In this document: piece after piece, positions 1-10,184 of the stretch | Position numbering within the stretch: the stretch's first letter is position 1 | Layout: each line of letters starts with the position of its first letter | Source of the DNA: Buttiauxella agrestis | GTDB taxonomy: Bacteria; Pseudomonadota; Gammaproteobacteria; Enterobacterales; Enterobacteriaceae | DNA length: 64,000 nt | Assembly: GCF_900446255.1 (NCBI RefSeq) | Contig: NZ_UIGI01000001.1 | Coordinates: 460,763-524,762, forward strand | Direction: 5' to 3' | Program-made: the position numbers and the translations under genes | Notes under the pieces: generated by a model | What the model saw: only the letters and a program-made list of their open reading frames with translations | What the model was told of the DNA's origin: nothing | Databases searched by the model: none

Positions 1-905
1 ACCCCTTGATAAAGATGCGAAACCTTCACGAAATACTCGGTCAGGTAGTTAATACAAACCTGTACTTTCAGAGGCAGCTTATCTTTTTCGGTATACAGTG
101 CGTACACCGGACGAGGATCGGATTGATAGCTCGGCATTAAGATCTCAAGCGTCCCTTCATTGATCTCATCGATCACCCACATCAGCGGAACGTAAGCGAT
201 CCCGGCACCTATTTTTAACCAACGGCTTAAGGTCATGGGATCGTTTGTGACAAACCGGCCTTGCGGGATCATGCGCGTGGTGAGGCCTTCCGGGGCGATC
301 AATTCAAATTCATTGTGCGGGCGAATGCTGTATTCAAGCCAGGAATGACTGGCAAGATCGGCGGGCTTTTCTGGCGTGCCGTTTTGTTGCAGATAACTTT
401 TCGCGGCACAAATTACCATCGGCATCGATCCGAGGCGTGTGGAGAACAGGCTTGAATCCTGCAACGCACCGACACGAATAACGACGTCCAGACCATCGGC
501 AATTAAGTCAGGGGCTGGAATGCCCGTCACCAGGTTTACCGTTAATTCCGGGTACTCTTTAAGCATGTCAGCGGTCATGGACGCGAGGACATTTTGTGCC
601 ATAGTTGAAGAACTGCCGATACGTAGCGTGCCGATGGGCGTGTTGTTGAAAGCATAAAGCTGCTCATGCACGGCTTGCGCTTCATGCAGCATTTTACGGC
701 AGCCAAGAAAGTATATTTTACCGGCTTCGGTTAGCCCAATGCTGCGTGTGCTGCGGTTTAGCAACTTTACTTGCAGCTCGTCTTCGAGTTTTGAAACCGT
801 TTGGCTGATGGACGATACGCTCATTTCTAGCTGTCTGGCCGCGGCGGTAAAAGAGCCAAGCTCGACAACTTTGGCGAAAACCGACATGCGCTTAAGTCTT
901 TCCAT
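1..905 (-). CDS. aaeR: LysR-family regulator of the aaeXAB efflux operon, C-terminus cut by window edge
   Basis: A reading frame open to the left edge starts at the ATG at 905 and has no stop. The first residues read MERLKRMSVFAKVVELGSFT, a LysR-type winged helix-turn-helix; the rest fits a periplasmic-binding-protein-like effector domain. About 301 codons are visible, and E. coli AaeR has about 309, so only a few C-terminal residues are missing. The gene is divergent from aaeXAB, the usual arrangement for a LysR activator and its target. In E. coli AaeR responds to hydroxylated aromatic acids such as p-hydroxybenzoate; that role is carried over by homology and position. Confidence 0.93.
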   Translation of the reverse strand, partial: MERLKRMSVFAKVVELGSFTAAARQLEMSVSSISQTVSKLEDELQVKLLNRSTRSIGLTEAGKIYFLGCRKMLHEAQAVHEQLYAFNNTPIGTLRIGSSSTMAQNVLASMTADMLKEYPELTVNLVTGIPAPDLIADGLDVVIRVGALQDSSLFSTRLGSMPMVICAAKSYLQQNGTPEKPADLASHSWLEYSIRPHNEFELIAPEGLTTRMIPQGRFVTNDPMTLSRWLKIGAGIAYVPLMWVIDEINEGTLEILMPSYQSDPRPVYALYTEKDKLPLKVQVCINYLTEYFVKVSHLYQG

Positions 906-921
906 TGTTCACTCTGAGTGA

Positions 922-941
922 AAAGTGATTTAGATCACAGA
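922..941. promoter_or_regulatory. Probable CRP binding site between aaeR and aaeX
   Basis: The intergenic region holds GTGA at 925-928, a 6-base spacer and TCAC at 935-938, the symmetric core of the CRP consensus. It lies just upstream of the aaeR start and about 130 bases before aaeX, in the 160-base divergent control region that must also hold the AaeR site. The match is seen; occupancy and target promoter are inferred. Confidence 0.6.
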
Positions 942-1064
942 TTATAGATAACGGGCTAACTATTGCGGTAATATATTATTAACAACACGACCCGTATCAT
1001 TCGTTAGCTCAGCATTCCTGGCTGTCCCAGGGTTTGTGTCTTCTGTATTTTCTGCAAGGTTAAC

Positions 1065-1268
1065 ATGAGTCTATTTCCCGTTATCGTGATATTCGGTCTT
1101 TCTTTTCCGCCGATATTCTTCGAGCTGATTTTATCGCTGGCGTTGTTCTGGTTGGTTCGCCGTCTGCTGACTCCGACGGGAATTTATGATTTTGTCTGGC
1201 ACCCGGCATTATTTAACACAGCACTTTATTGCTGCCTGTTTTATCTGATCTCGCGCCTGTTTGTTTGA
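1065..1268 (+). CDS. aaeX: AaeX, small inner-membrane protein of the aromatic acid efflux operon
   Basis: This 67-residue protein matches E. coli AaeX (DUF1656) in length. It has two hydrophobic segments, roughly residues 3-28 and 45-66, separated by a short polar stretch, so it should be an inner-membrane protein. An AAGGT ribosome site lies 5 bases before the ATG. It is the first gene of aaeXAB, and aaeA starts only 7 bases after its stop. Its molecular role is unknown even in E. coli; it always travels with the pump genes. Confidence 0.93.
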   Translation: MSLFPVIVIFGLSFPPIFFELILSLALFWLVRRLLTPTGIYDFVWHPALFNTALYCCLFYLISRLFV

Positions 1269-1275
1269 GGTTGAT

Positions 1276-2208
1276 GTGAAAGCACTTACAACAAAAATGA
1301 TCCGCACTGCCATCACACTAATTCTGGTGCTGCTGGCTTTCATCGCTATCTACCGCGCCTGGGTGTTTTATACCGAATCACCGTGGACGCGTGACGCCCG
1401 CTTTACCGCAGACGTTGTCGCGATTGCACCCGATGTCTCCGGCTTAATTACCGATGTGAAGGTCCACGACAACCAGCTGGTGAAGAAAGATCAAATTCTC
1501 TTCACTATCGATCAGCCCCGTTATCAGAAAGCATTAGAACAAGCTCAAGCCGATGTTTCTTACTTCCAGGTTTTAGCTGGCGAGAAGCGCCGTGAAGCCG
1601 GGCGTCGTAATTCATTAGGCACGCAGGCAATGTCGCGTGAAGAAATCGAACAGTCCAACAATGTGCTTCAGACGGTTTTGCATCAGTTAGCCAAAGCTGA
1701 AGCAACCCGTGATTTAGCCGAACTGGACTTGCAACGTACCATCATTCGCGCACCAGCAGAAGGTTGGGTAACTAACCTGAATGTGTATACCGGTGAGTTT
1801 ATTACCCGTGGCTCAACCGCTGTGGCGCTGGTCAAACGAGGCTCTTTCTACATTCTTGCCTACATGGAAGAAACCAAGCTTGACGGTATTCGCCCAGGTT
1901 ACCGGGTGCAAATCACACCGCTTGGCAGCAATCGTGTATTACGTGGAACGGTCGATAGCCTTTCTGCCGGTGTGACCAATGCCAGTAGCACCAGAGACAG
2001 CAAAGGTATGGCGACTGTTGATTCCAATCTCGAATGGGTACGTCTGGCGCAACGTGTGCCGGTACGCATTCACCTTGATGAGCAACAGGCAAATCTCTAT
2101 CCCGCCGGGACAACGGCAACCGTCGTGGTAACAGGGGATAAAGACAGAAATACTGACCACGAATCGGTATTCATTAAACTCATGCATCGTTTGCGTGAGT
2201 TCGGTTAA
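1276..2208 (+). CDS. aaeA: AaeA, periplasmic adaptor subunit of p-hydroxybenzoic acid efflux pump
   Basis: The GTG at 1276 is chosen over an in-frame TTG at 1261 because it gives 310 residues, the E. coli length, and has a GAGG ribosome site 5 bases upstream inside the end of aaeX. The protein has an N-terminal membrane anchor (about residues 8-28), then a biotinyl-lipoyl-like and alpha-hairpin region with the motif [18 protein letters not shown], and a beta-barrel domain, typical of HlyD/EmrA-type membrane fusion proteins. It should couple AaeB to the periplasm to expel hydroxylated aromatic acids. It is followed by aaeB after 12 bases. Confidence 0.95.
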   Translation: MKALTTKMIRTAITLILVLLAFIAIYRAWVFYTESPWTRDARFTADVVAIAPDVSGLITDVKVHDNQLVKKDQILFTIDQPRYQKALEQAQADVSYFQVLAGEKRREAGRRNSLGTQAMSREEIEQSNNVLQTVLHQLAKAEATRDLAELDLQRTIIRAPAEGWVTNLNVYTGEFITRGSTAVALVKRGSFYILAYMEETKLDGIRPGYRVQITPLGSNRVLRGTVDSLSAGVTNASSTRDSKGMATVDSNLEWVRLAQRVPVRIHLDEQQANLYPAGTTATVVVTGDKDRNTDHESVFIKLMHRLREFG

Positions 2209-2220
2209 GCGTAGGTCGAT

Positions 2221-4182
2221 ATGTATTATATTTCGCGGTTACATTTGCGCTTCGCTTTCAAACTGGCTTTTGCCATCGTGCTGGCGCTATGGGTAGGGTT
2301 TCATTTTGAACTGGAAACCCCGCGCTGGGCGGTGCTGACGTCAGTGTTGGTCGCCGCCGGGCCTGCTTTTGCGGCGGGCGGTGAACCCTATTCTGGAGCG
2401 ATTCGCTATCGCGGAATGCTGCGTATTGTCGGCACATTTATTGGTTGTTTCGCCGCGTTATTCATCATCACGACACTGATCCGTGCCCCCGTCGTTATGT
2501 TGCTGGTGTGCTGTATCTGGGCCGGATTTTGCACCTGGATTTCCTCACTAGTTAAAGTCGAAAACTCCTATGCCTGGGGTCTGGCGGGCTACACCGCGCT
2601 GATTATTATTGTCACCATTCAAGCCAATCCTCTGGTGGCGCCGCAGTTTGCCGTTGAGCGATGCAGTGAAATTGTCATTGGTATTGTTTGTGCCATTATT
2701 GCCGACTTAATTTTCTCCCCGCGTTCGATTAAAAAAGAAATCGATCGTCAACTTGATAGCCTGTTAGTGGATCATTACCGCCTGATGCAGTTGTGTATTG
2801 CGCATGGCGATAAAGAAGAGGTCGATAAGGCCTGGGCAAGCCTGGTTCAGCGCACCACTGTGATTGAAGGAATGCGCGATAACCTGAAAATTGAATCTGC
2901 TCGCTGGGGACGCGCGAACCGTCGCCTGAAAGCACTGAATGCGGTTTCTCTGGCCTTGATTACGCAAGCGTGTGAAACCTTCCTGATTCAAAATACGCGC
3001 CCTGAATTTGTCACCCCTGAATTTCGCGAGTTATTTGAAACGCCGGTAGAAACAGCTGCGGATGTACATCAGCAGTTGAAAGTTATCCGCAAAGTCGTGT
3101 CGTTCGCTGGTGAGAAATATACCCCTGTCACCATCCGCAGCTGGGTTAGCGAGGCGACGCGCTATTTAGTGCTGAAACGAGGTGTTATCAGCAATACTCG
3201 TATCAATGCGATTGAAGAAGAGATTTTAACCCAGGAAGTTGTGGTCAAAGTGCAGTCTGCTGAAGGTCACCACGCGATGATCAACTTCTGGCGAACCACC
3301 ATTTCTTGCCTGTTGGGCTGCTTGTTCTGGCTTGCTACCGGTTGGACATCCGGTAGCGGTGCCATGGTCATGATCGCGGTGGTCACATCGCTCGCCATGC
3401 GTTTGCCGAACCCTCGCATGGTGGCACTCGATTTTCTCTACGGAATGCTGGTGGCATTGCCGCTGGGGGGACTCTATTTTCTGGTCATCATTCCCGCGAC
3501 ACAGCAAAGTATGGTGCTGCTTTCTATTAGCCTTGCGTTATTGGCGTTCTTTATTGGTATCGAAGTACAGAAACGGCGGTTGGGTTCGATGGGGGCGCTG
3601 GCCGGGACAATTAACGTTATCGTGTTAGATAACCCCATGACGTTTCACTTCAATACATTTTTGGATGGCGCGTTGGGGCAAATTATTGGCTGTTTCGTGG
3701 CACTGATGGTGATACTCATCATCCGTGATAATTCGAAAGCCCGAACGGGTCGCACACTGTTGAACCAGTTTGTCTCTGCGGCGGTTTCCGCGTTAACAAC
3801 CAACAAGGCTCGCCGCAAAGAAAACCATCTGCCCGCGCTGTATCAGCAGCTTTTCTTACTGCTGAATATGTTCCCGGGTGATATCCCGCGTTATCGTCTG
3901 GCGCTGACATTAATCATTGCTCACCAGCGTCTGCGTGATGCACCGATACCGGTGAATGACGATCTTTCGGCATACCATCGCCAACTGCGTAAGACTGCAG
4001 ACAAAGTGACTTCGGCCACCAGCGATGACAAGAAGCAGCGTTACTTCAATCAATTGCTGGAGGAACTGGACATCTACCAGGAAAAATTGCGTATCTGGGA
4101 GGCGCCGTTACAGGTCACCGAGCCGGTACGACGATTAGCTGAGGTGCTGCATAAATACCAGCACGCATTCATCGCCGCCTGA
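2221..4182 (+). CDS. aaeB: AaeB, inner-membrane subunit of p-hydroxybenzoic acid efflux pump
   Basis: This 653-residue protein (E. coli AaeB 655) belongs to the aromatic acid exporter family. It has two membrane blocks, about residues 12-180 and 355-495, each followed by a cytoplasmic region, with the conserved segment [20 protein letters not shown] near the N-terminus. It should export hydroxylated aromatic carboxylates together with AaeA, acting as a relief valve when these acids accumulate. It is last in aaeXAB; a strong terminator follows its stop. Confidence 0.95.
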   Translation: MYYISRLHLRFAFKLAFAIVLALWVGFHFELETPRWAVLTSVLVAAGPAFAAGGEPYSGAIRYRGMLRIVGTFIGCFAALFIITTLIRAPVVMLLVCCIWAGFCTWISSLVKVENSYAWGLAGYTALIIIVTIQANPLVAPQFAVERCSEIVIGIVCAIIADLIFSPRSIKKEIDRQLDSLLVDHYRLMQLCIAHGDKEEVDKAWASLVQRTTVIEGMRDNLKIESARWGRANRRLKALNAVSLALITQACETFLIQNTRPEFVTPEFRELFETPVETAADVHQQLKVIRKVVSFAGEKYTPVTIRSWVSEATRYLVLKRGVISNTRINAIEEEILTQEVVVKVQSAEGHHAMINFWRTTISCLLGCLFWLATGWTSGSGAMVMIAVVTSLAMRLPNPRMVALDFLYGMLVALPLGGLYFLVIIPATQQSMVLLSISLALLAFFIGIEVQKRRLGSMGALAGTINVIVLDNPMTFHFNTFLDGALGQIIGCFVALMVILIIRDNSKARTGRTLLNQFVSAAVSALTTNKARRKENHLPALYQQLFLLLNMFPGDIPRYRLALTLIIAHQRLRDAPIPVNDDLSAYHRQLRKTADKVTSATSDDKKQRYFNQLLEELDIYQEKLRIWEAPLQVTEPVRRLAEVLHKYQHAFIAA

Positions 4183-4187
4183 CCCGA

Positions 4188-4212
4188 GCCGACGCCATGC
4201 GTCGGCTTTTTT
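4188..4212 (+). terminator. Intrinsic terminator of aaeXAB
   Basis: A perfect 8-bp stem GCCGACGC / GCGTCGGC around the loop CAT is followed by six T residues. It begins five bases after the aaeB stop and separates the efflux operon from the downstream dehydrogenase gene. Confidence 0.93.
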
Positions 4213-4256
4213 GTATCTATACTTACCAGATGCCCAATTCATAACAGGAGAAAACT

Positions 4257-5711
4257 ATGACAAATCAGGCACTCCAGGATAGTGAATTATTTAACACCGG
4301 TTATCTGGTCAATGGTGAATGGCGCAAACTCAGCGCAACCTTCGATGTTCTCAACCCGGCTTCCGGCGAAGTCGTCGCGAAAGTGGCAAAAGCGGGTAAA
4401 AAAGAGGCTGAAGAAGCGATTGCCGCTGCGGCTAAAGCTTTCCCGGCATGGCGTGCAAAAACCGCCAAAGAACGTTCCACCATCCTCTATAAGTGGTTCC
4501 AGTTAATTATTGAGAATAAAGCCTGGCTCGGGCGCTTAATGACCACCGAACAAGGCAAACCGTTGAAAGAGGCGGAAGGTGAAGTCGAGTATGCCGCAAG
4601 CTTTATCCAGTGGTTTGCCGAGCAGGCCAAGCGGGCAAACGGTGAAATTATTCCTCCTGCGAAACCTGGTTCGCGAATTTTAGCCACCCGGGAACCTATC
4701 GGCGTTGTTGCGGCTATTACGCCGTGGAACTTCCCAATGGCAATGCTGACTCGCAAACTCGGCCCGGCGCTTGCCGCGGGTTGTACCGGCGTGATTAAGC
4801 CTGCTAATAACACTCCGTTATCTGCATTTGCTTTGCTGGCTCTGGCGAAAAAAGCCGGTGTCCCGGATGGTGTACTCAACGCCGTGGCGGGGAATACGCA
4901 AGAAATTAGCGATGCGATTATGGCCAGCCGCGACGTTCGCAAAATTTCATTCACCGGTTCTACCGCCGTGGGAAAAACCCTGGTGCGTAATGCCGCTGAA
5001 ACAATGAAAAAGGTGTCGATGGAGTTAGGCGGCAATGCGCCGTATATCGTCTTTGAAGACGCCGATATCGACGAAGCAGTGAAAGGGGCTGTCGCGAATA
5101 AATTCCGTAATGCAGGCCAGGTCTGCGTTAGCGTTAACCGCTTCTTTATTCAGGAAAAGGTCTACGACCAGTTCGTCAACAAACTCGCGGATGCCGTTAA
5201 AGCTCTGAAAGTGGGTAATGGCCTTGAAGAAGGTGTTGTTGTAGGGCCATTAATTGAAAAATCTGCGGTCGATAAAGTCCGTGAACATGTTGAAGATGCG
5301 CAGGCGAAGGGCGGAAAAGTGCTGGTAGGCGGGAAGATCCATGAATTGGGTGGCAACTTCTGGCAACCAACAGTGATAGTGGATGCCAACGATGATATGA
5401 AACTCGCGCAGGAAGAAACCTTTGGCCCGTTGGCCGCCTGCTTCAGTTTCAAAACGGAAGAAGAAGTGATTGAGCGAGCCAATAACACGCCATTTGGTTT
5501 AGCGGCCTATTTCTATACTCAGAATCTGGCTCGCGTATTCCGCGTCTCGCAAGCGATTGAAAGCGGGATGATTGGTATCAACGAATGCGCCGTTTCGACC
5601 GAGCTGGGGCCGTTTGGTGGTGTTAAAGAGTCCGGACTGGGTCGGGAAGGTTCCGTGTTAGGTCTGGATGAGTTTCTGGAAGTCAAAACCTTGCATATTG
5701 GTGGGCTGTAG
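4257..5711 (+). CDS. gabD: GabD-type succinate-semialdehyde dehydrogenase family protein
   Basis: This 484-residue aldehyde dehydrogenase is clearly related to E. coli GabD (482 residues) but differs at many positions, so it is probably a paralog or a divergent member. Visible features are the PWNFP motif (Asn158), the Rossmann glycine motif FTGSTAVGK, ELGGN with the general base Glu256, and the catalytic Cys290 in GQVC. An AGGAG ribosome site lies 7 bases before the ATG. Family members oxidise succinate semialdehyde to succinate with NAD(P)+. In K-12 no gene lies between aaeB and yhcO. The exact substrate is not certain; an aromatic or other aldehyde linked to the neighbouring pump is possible. 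The residue two after the catalytic Cys is Ser instead of the Cys seen in E. coli GabD. Confidence 0.85.
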   Translation: MTNQALQDSELFNTGYLVNGEWRKLSATFDVLNPASGEVVAKVAKAGKKEAEEAIAAAAKAFPAWRAKTAKERSTILYKWFQLIIENKAWLGRLMTTEQGKPLKEAEGEVEYAASFIQWFAEQAKRANGEIIPPAKPGSRILATREPIGVVAAITPWNFPMAMLTRKLGPALAAGCTGVIKPANNTPLSAFALLALAKKAGVPDGVLNAVAGNTQEISDAIMASRDVRKISFTGSTAVGKTLVRNAAETMKKVSMELGGNAPYIVFEDADIDEAVKGAVANKFRNAGQVCVSVNRFFIQEKVYDQFVNKLADAVKALKVGNGLEEGVVVGPLIEKSAVDKVREHVEDAQAKGGKVLVGGKIHELGGNFWQPTVIVDANDDMKLAQEETFGPLAACFSFKTEEEVIERANNTPFGLAAYFYTQNLARVFRVSQAIESGMIGINECAVSTELGPFGGVKESGLGREGSVLGLDEFLEVKTLHIGGL

Positions 5712-5744
5712 TCACCACAATGCGAATGGGTTAGGTGGCAATCT

Positions 5745-6017
5745 ATGAAAAAATACACCTTTGATTTTAGTCAGATAGAAGATCAGCCGGGATTCTATCG
5801 CCACTTTATCCAGGTTTTTCAACTTGAGAAAAAACAGGTTCACGATCTCGACAGTTTATGGGATGTAGTCGTTGGAGGCATTTTGCCGCTTCCCATAGAG
5901 ATTGAATTTGTTCATCTACCAGAAATGCAAAGGCGGCGGTATGGCGCTTTGATTTTGCTTTTTGACGAAGCGGAAGAGGAGCTGGAAGGGCAATTGCGGT
6001 TCAACGTGCGTGGCTAA
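5745..6017 (+). CDS. yhcO: YhcO, barstar-family protein
   Basis: This 90-residue acidic protein matches E. coli YhcO in length and belongs to the barstar (ribonuclease inhibitor) family. It begins 33 bases after the dehydrogenase stop, with a purine-rich site (TAGGTGG) upstream, so it may be cotranscribed with that gene. No barnase-like ribonuclease gene is visible nearby, so the target, if any, is unknown. In E. coli its function is also undefined. Confidence 0.9.
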   Translation: MKKYTFDFSQIEDQPGFYRHFIQVFQLEKKQVHDLDSLWDVVVGGILPLPIEIEFVHLPEMQRRRYGALILLFDEAEEELEGQLRFNVRG

Positions 6018-6034
6018 CGCTGATTTAAACCCAT

Positions 6035-6058
6035 AAAAAAGCCCCCGCGAGCGGGGGC
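6035..6058 (-). terminator. Intrinsic terminator of the yhcN gene
   Basis: A GC-rich inverted repeat GCCCCCG / CGGGGGC is preceded on the plus strand by six A residues, which become a U-tail on the minus strand. The polarity fits termination of the leftward yhcN at 6086-6352; it may also slow transcripts from yhcO. Confidence 0.88.
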
Positions 6059-6085
6059 AAAGTCGCCAGACTTGACGACGAGGGT

Positions 6086-6352
6086 TTATTTATACAGTTC
6101 AGCGGTGGCGTGCCAGGTATCGCCCGAACGTGCTTCGGTAATGCGATAAGCAGAGGCACCTTCCTGAGTCGCTTTCTGTGATAATTCATGACGCATATCC
6201 ATTGGTGCGCTACCCACCTGGCTTACTGAAATACTGCCCATGGACTGCATGTTTTGAGCTTGTTCGTTAGTGACCTGATGTGCGGCTGCATTAGCGCCGA
6301 AAGAGATCACGGAGAAAAGGCTAAGTGCTGCGATGGTTAATTTGGTTTTCAT
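6086..6352 (-). CDS. YhcN-type DUF1471 periplasmic stress protein, second tandem copy
   Basis: The 88-residue product has a cleavable signal peptide (about residues 1-22, ending FGANA) and a DUF1471 (YdgH/BhsA/McbA-like) domain ending DTWHATAELYK. It is very similar to the product of the gene upstream at 6469-6732, sharing the block MGSISVSQVGSAPMDM, so the two arose by tandem duplication. It diverges more from E. coli YhcN than its neighbour does. DUF1471 proteins act in responses to acid, peroxide and envelope stress. It is followed by a strong terminator. Confidence 0.88.
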   Translation of the reverse strand: MKTKLTIAALSLFSVISFGANAAAHQVTNEQAQNMQSMGSISVSQVGSAPMDMRHELSQKATQEGASAYRITEARSGDTWHATAELYK

Positions 6353-6468
6353 GATGTCTACTCCTGAATAAGTTTTTCAACGACCGGAAGGGCTTAAGTG
6401 CATTTATTGTTCTTGGGGTCGTCATTTTGTTTAAACGGTAAATCACTATTATTTATGGCTAACGGCTG

Positions 6469-6732
6469 TTATTTGTACAGTTCAGCAGTTGCGTGCCATG
6501 CATCGCCAGAGCGTGCTTCGGTGATACGGTAAGAAGAAGCACCTTGCTCTTCAGCTTTTTTATTCAACATCTGGTGCATATCCATTGGTGCGCTACCTAC
6601 CTGGCTTACAGAAATGGAACCCATTGGTTGCAGGTTCTGCGCTTGTTCGGCGTTAATCGAAGTGGCGGCAAAAGCACCAAATGACAGCATTGAAAGCAGG
6701 CTAGCGGCAACTACAGTTGATTTCATGTTCAT
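6469..6732 (-). CDS. yhcN: YhcN, DUF1471 periplasmic stress protein, first tandem copy
   Basis: The 87-residue product matches E. coli YhcN (87 residues) in length and in its signal peptide (SFGAFAA) and mature start (SINAEQAQN), so this copy is the likelier ortholog. The mature part is a single DUF1471 domain ending AWHATAELYK. The start at 6732 has a GAGGT ribosome site. In E. coli YhcN contributes to cytoplasmic pH homeostasis and peroxide or acid tolerance. A paralog lies 116 bases downstream in the same direction. Confidence 0.9.
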   Translation of the reverse strand: MNMKSTVVAASLLSMLSFGAFAATSINAEQAQNLQPMGSISVSQVGSAPMDMHQMLNKKAEEQGASSYRITEARSGDAWHATAELYK

Positions 6733-7117
6733 AATTTTTACCTCGTCGTATTCTTTTATTGGGGTCTTCGTTTCGTGACCCTCATCACAAAATCAAGTAT
6801 ACACTAGTCACGCGAAAAATTAATACCCTGCTAACTATTCCCTATGAAACTTTACAATAATAGAGGCTTTTGATATTACGTAAAGTTATTAAAAAGTCGT
6901 TTATATTGCTGTTTTAATGTTAAATATAAGTAAAAACAATGAGATGGCAGGCTTTGATTTTTTGTGCGGTTTATCACATAACTGGCTGATGCAAGCGAGA
7001 TTTAGGCTTAGAAAGAAGGTAAAACCGGGATTTACTGACAATTGATGTGAGCAGAGGGGATTGTTACAGAAGTGTTGTTCCCGTTGTTCGGTCACAACGG
7101 GAATGGCGTATTAACGC
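6733..7117. other. Gene-free region between yhcN and argR
   Basis: This 385-base AT-rich stretch holds the leftward yhcN promoter and ribosome site near 6733-6800 and the argR 3-prime hairpin at 7079-7104. The open frames here are short and show no recognisable protein. I see no RNA gene or repeat. Confidence 0.5.
7079..7104 (-). terminator. Hairpin at the 3-prime end of argR
   Basis: A perfect 10-bp stem TTCCCGTTGT / ACAACGGGAA with a 6-base loop lies 14 bases beyond the argR stop. There is no U-run after it on the minus strand, so it may be an imperfect terminator or an mRNA-end stabiliser. Confidence 0.5.
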
Positions 7118-8960
<1,843 letters not shown>

Positions 8961-8980
8961 ACCCTGCGCTTAAGCGAAAA

Positions 8981-9008
8981 AAAACCGGAACACTGATTCC
9001 GGTTTTTT
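8981..9008. terminator. Bidirectional terminator between mdh and degS
   Basis: A 10-bp stem AAAACCGGAA / TTCCGGTTTT with a 6-base loop has A residues before and T residues after, so it can end transcription of both convergent genes. Confidence 0.9.
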
Positions 9009-9030
9009 ATTGCCTGCAATTCACTGTTTA

Positions 9031-10098
9031 TTAGTTAGTTGCGGGATATTCCTGAATTGTTACCTGCAACGTCAGCTTCTTATCTTCACGCATCACTTCA
9101 ACAGGAATGACTGAGCCTGGGCGAATCTCTGCCACCTGGTCCATTGTCCCCAATGCGGATATAGCCGGTTTATGGTTCACGGAGATAATCACGTCATTCA
9201 CCAAAAGACCTGCTTTTGCTGCCGGGCCATCAGGGGTAACTTCATTAACGATGATCCCTTGAATTTGATCGATACCCGTTGCCGGGCCATGCAATGGCGT
9301 AATTTCACGACCGCCAATGCCAATATAACCGCGAATTACGCGTCCATCGCGGATCAGCTTATCCATGATTTTTGTCGAAAGCTGAGTCGGGATCGCAAAG
9401 CCGATACCTTCAGGGGTTTCGCCATCGTTACTTTTATCAAACGATAGGGTGTTGATGCCCATCAACTCGCCGAGGGAATTGACCAGCGCGCCACCGGAGT
9501 TACCGTGGTTAATCGAGGCATCCGTTTGCAGGAAAGACTGGCGGCCAGAAGGGCTAAGGCCAATACGGCCGGTAGCACTAATAATCCCCTGCGTAATGGT
9601 TTGCCCGAGGTTATACGGATTACCAATCGCCATCACAACATCGCCAATATGCGGCATGCGCTTATTATTGATAGGGATGACAGGGAGATTGGTGGCGTTA
9701 ATTTTCAGCACCGCTAAATCAGTCAGGCTATCTGATCCAACCAATAAAGCTTCAAACACTCGACCATCTTGCAGAGCAACGATGATTTGCTCGGCATCAT
9801 TAATAACGTGTTTGTTAGTAATGATGTAGCCGCGTTCATCCATGATGACGCCAGAGCCGAGGGTTTTAATTTCTAACTGATTTTGTGAGTTGTTGCCGAC
9901 ACTGCGGTTGTAAACGTTGACTACAGCAGGCGCAGCGCGTCGCACCGCAGTGTTGTAGCTCAGCGGAGTTTCATCGGCACTGTCAAACTTCGAGGGCGCT
10001 AAGGGGATGATTTTCTGGCGCAGCGAAGGTAAGGATACCAACAATATGCCAGCCACAATCAGGCCAATCACCACCGAGCGTAATATCTTCAGAAACAT
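9031..10098 (-). CDS. degS: DegS, inner-membrane site-1 protease of the sigma-E response
   Basis: The 355-residue protein equals E. coli DegS in length. It has one N-terminal membrane segment (about residues 8-26), a trypsin-like domain with catalytic His97 (TNKHV), Asp127 (SLTDLAV) and Ser201 (GNSGGAL), and one PDZ domain from about residue 255. The PDZ domain senses C-terminal motifs of misfolded outer-membrane porins and unleashes cleavage of anti-sigma factor RseA, activating sigma-E. It lies downstream of degQ, separated by 86 bases with a long hairpin. Confidence 0.97.
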   Translation of the reverse strand: MFLKILRSVVIGLIVAGILLVSLPSLRQKIIPLAPSKFDSADETPLSYNTAVRRAAPAVVNVYNRSVGNNSQNQLEIKTLGSGVIMDERGYIITNKHVINDAEQIIVALQDGRVFEALLVGSDSLTDLAVLKINATNLPVIPINNKRMPHIGDVVMAIGNPYNLGQTITQGIISATGRIGLSPSGRQSFLQTDASINHGNSGGALVNSLGELMGINTLSFDKSNDGETPEGIGFAIPTQLSTKIMDKLIRDGRVIRGYIGIGGREITPLHGPATGIDQIQGIIVNEVTPDGPAAKAGLLVNDVIISVNHKPAISALGTMDQVAEIRPGSVIPVEVMREDKKLTLQVTIQEYPATN

Positions 10099-10145
10099 GG
10101 ATTTGTATTAGTTAATAATAAGCCGGAAGCAGAATAGCATGAGTT

Positions 10146-10174
10146 AATCGGACATCGTACACAGATGTCCGATT
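10146..10174 (-). terminator. Long hairpin between degQ and degS
   Basis: A perfect 11-bp stem AATCGGACATC / GATGTCCGATT with a 7-base loop begins 11 bases after the degQ stop. No U-tract follows on the minus strand. It could be a weak terminator or an RNA structure setting the degQ to degS ratio. Confidence 0.5.
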
Positions 10175-10184
10175 ACTGAGCAGA

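Noticed and set aside
4487-5035. 182-codon minus-strand frame inside the GabD-like gene
   Set aside because: It is antisense to a clear aldehyde dehydrogenase; composition is Ser/Ala rich with no motif.
6901-7095. 64-codon minus-strand frame between argR and yhcN
   Set aside because: It has no convincing ribosome site, overlaps the argR hairpin and resembles no known small protein.
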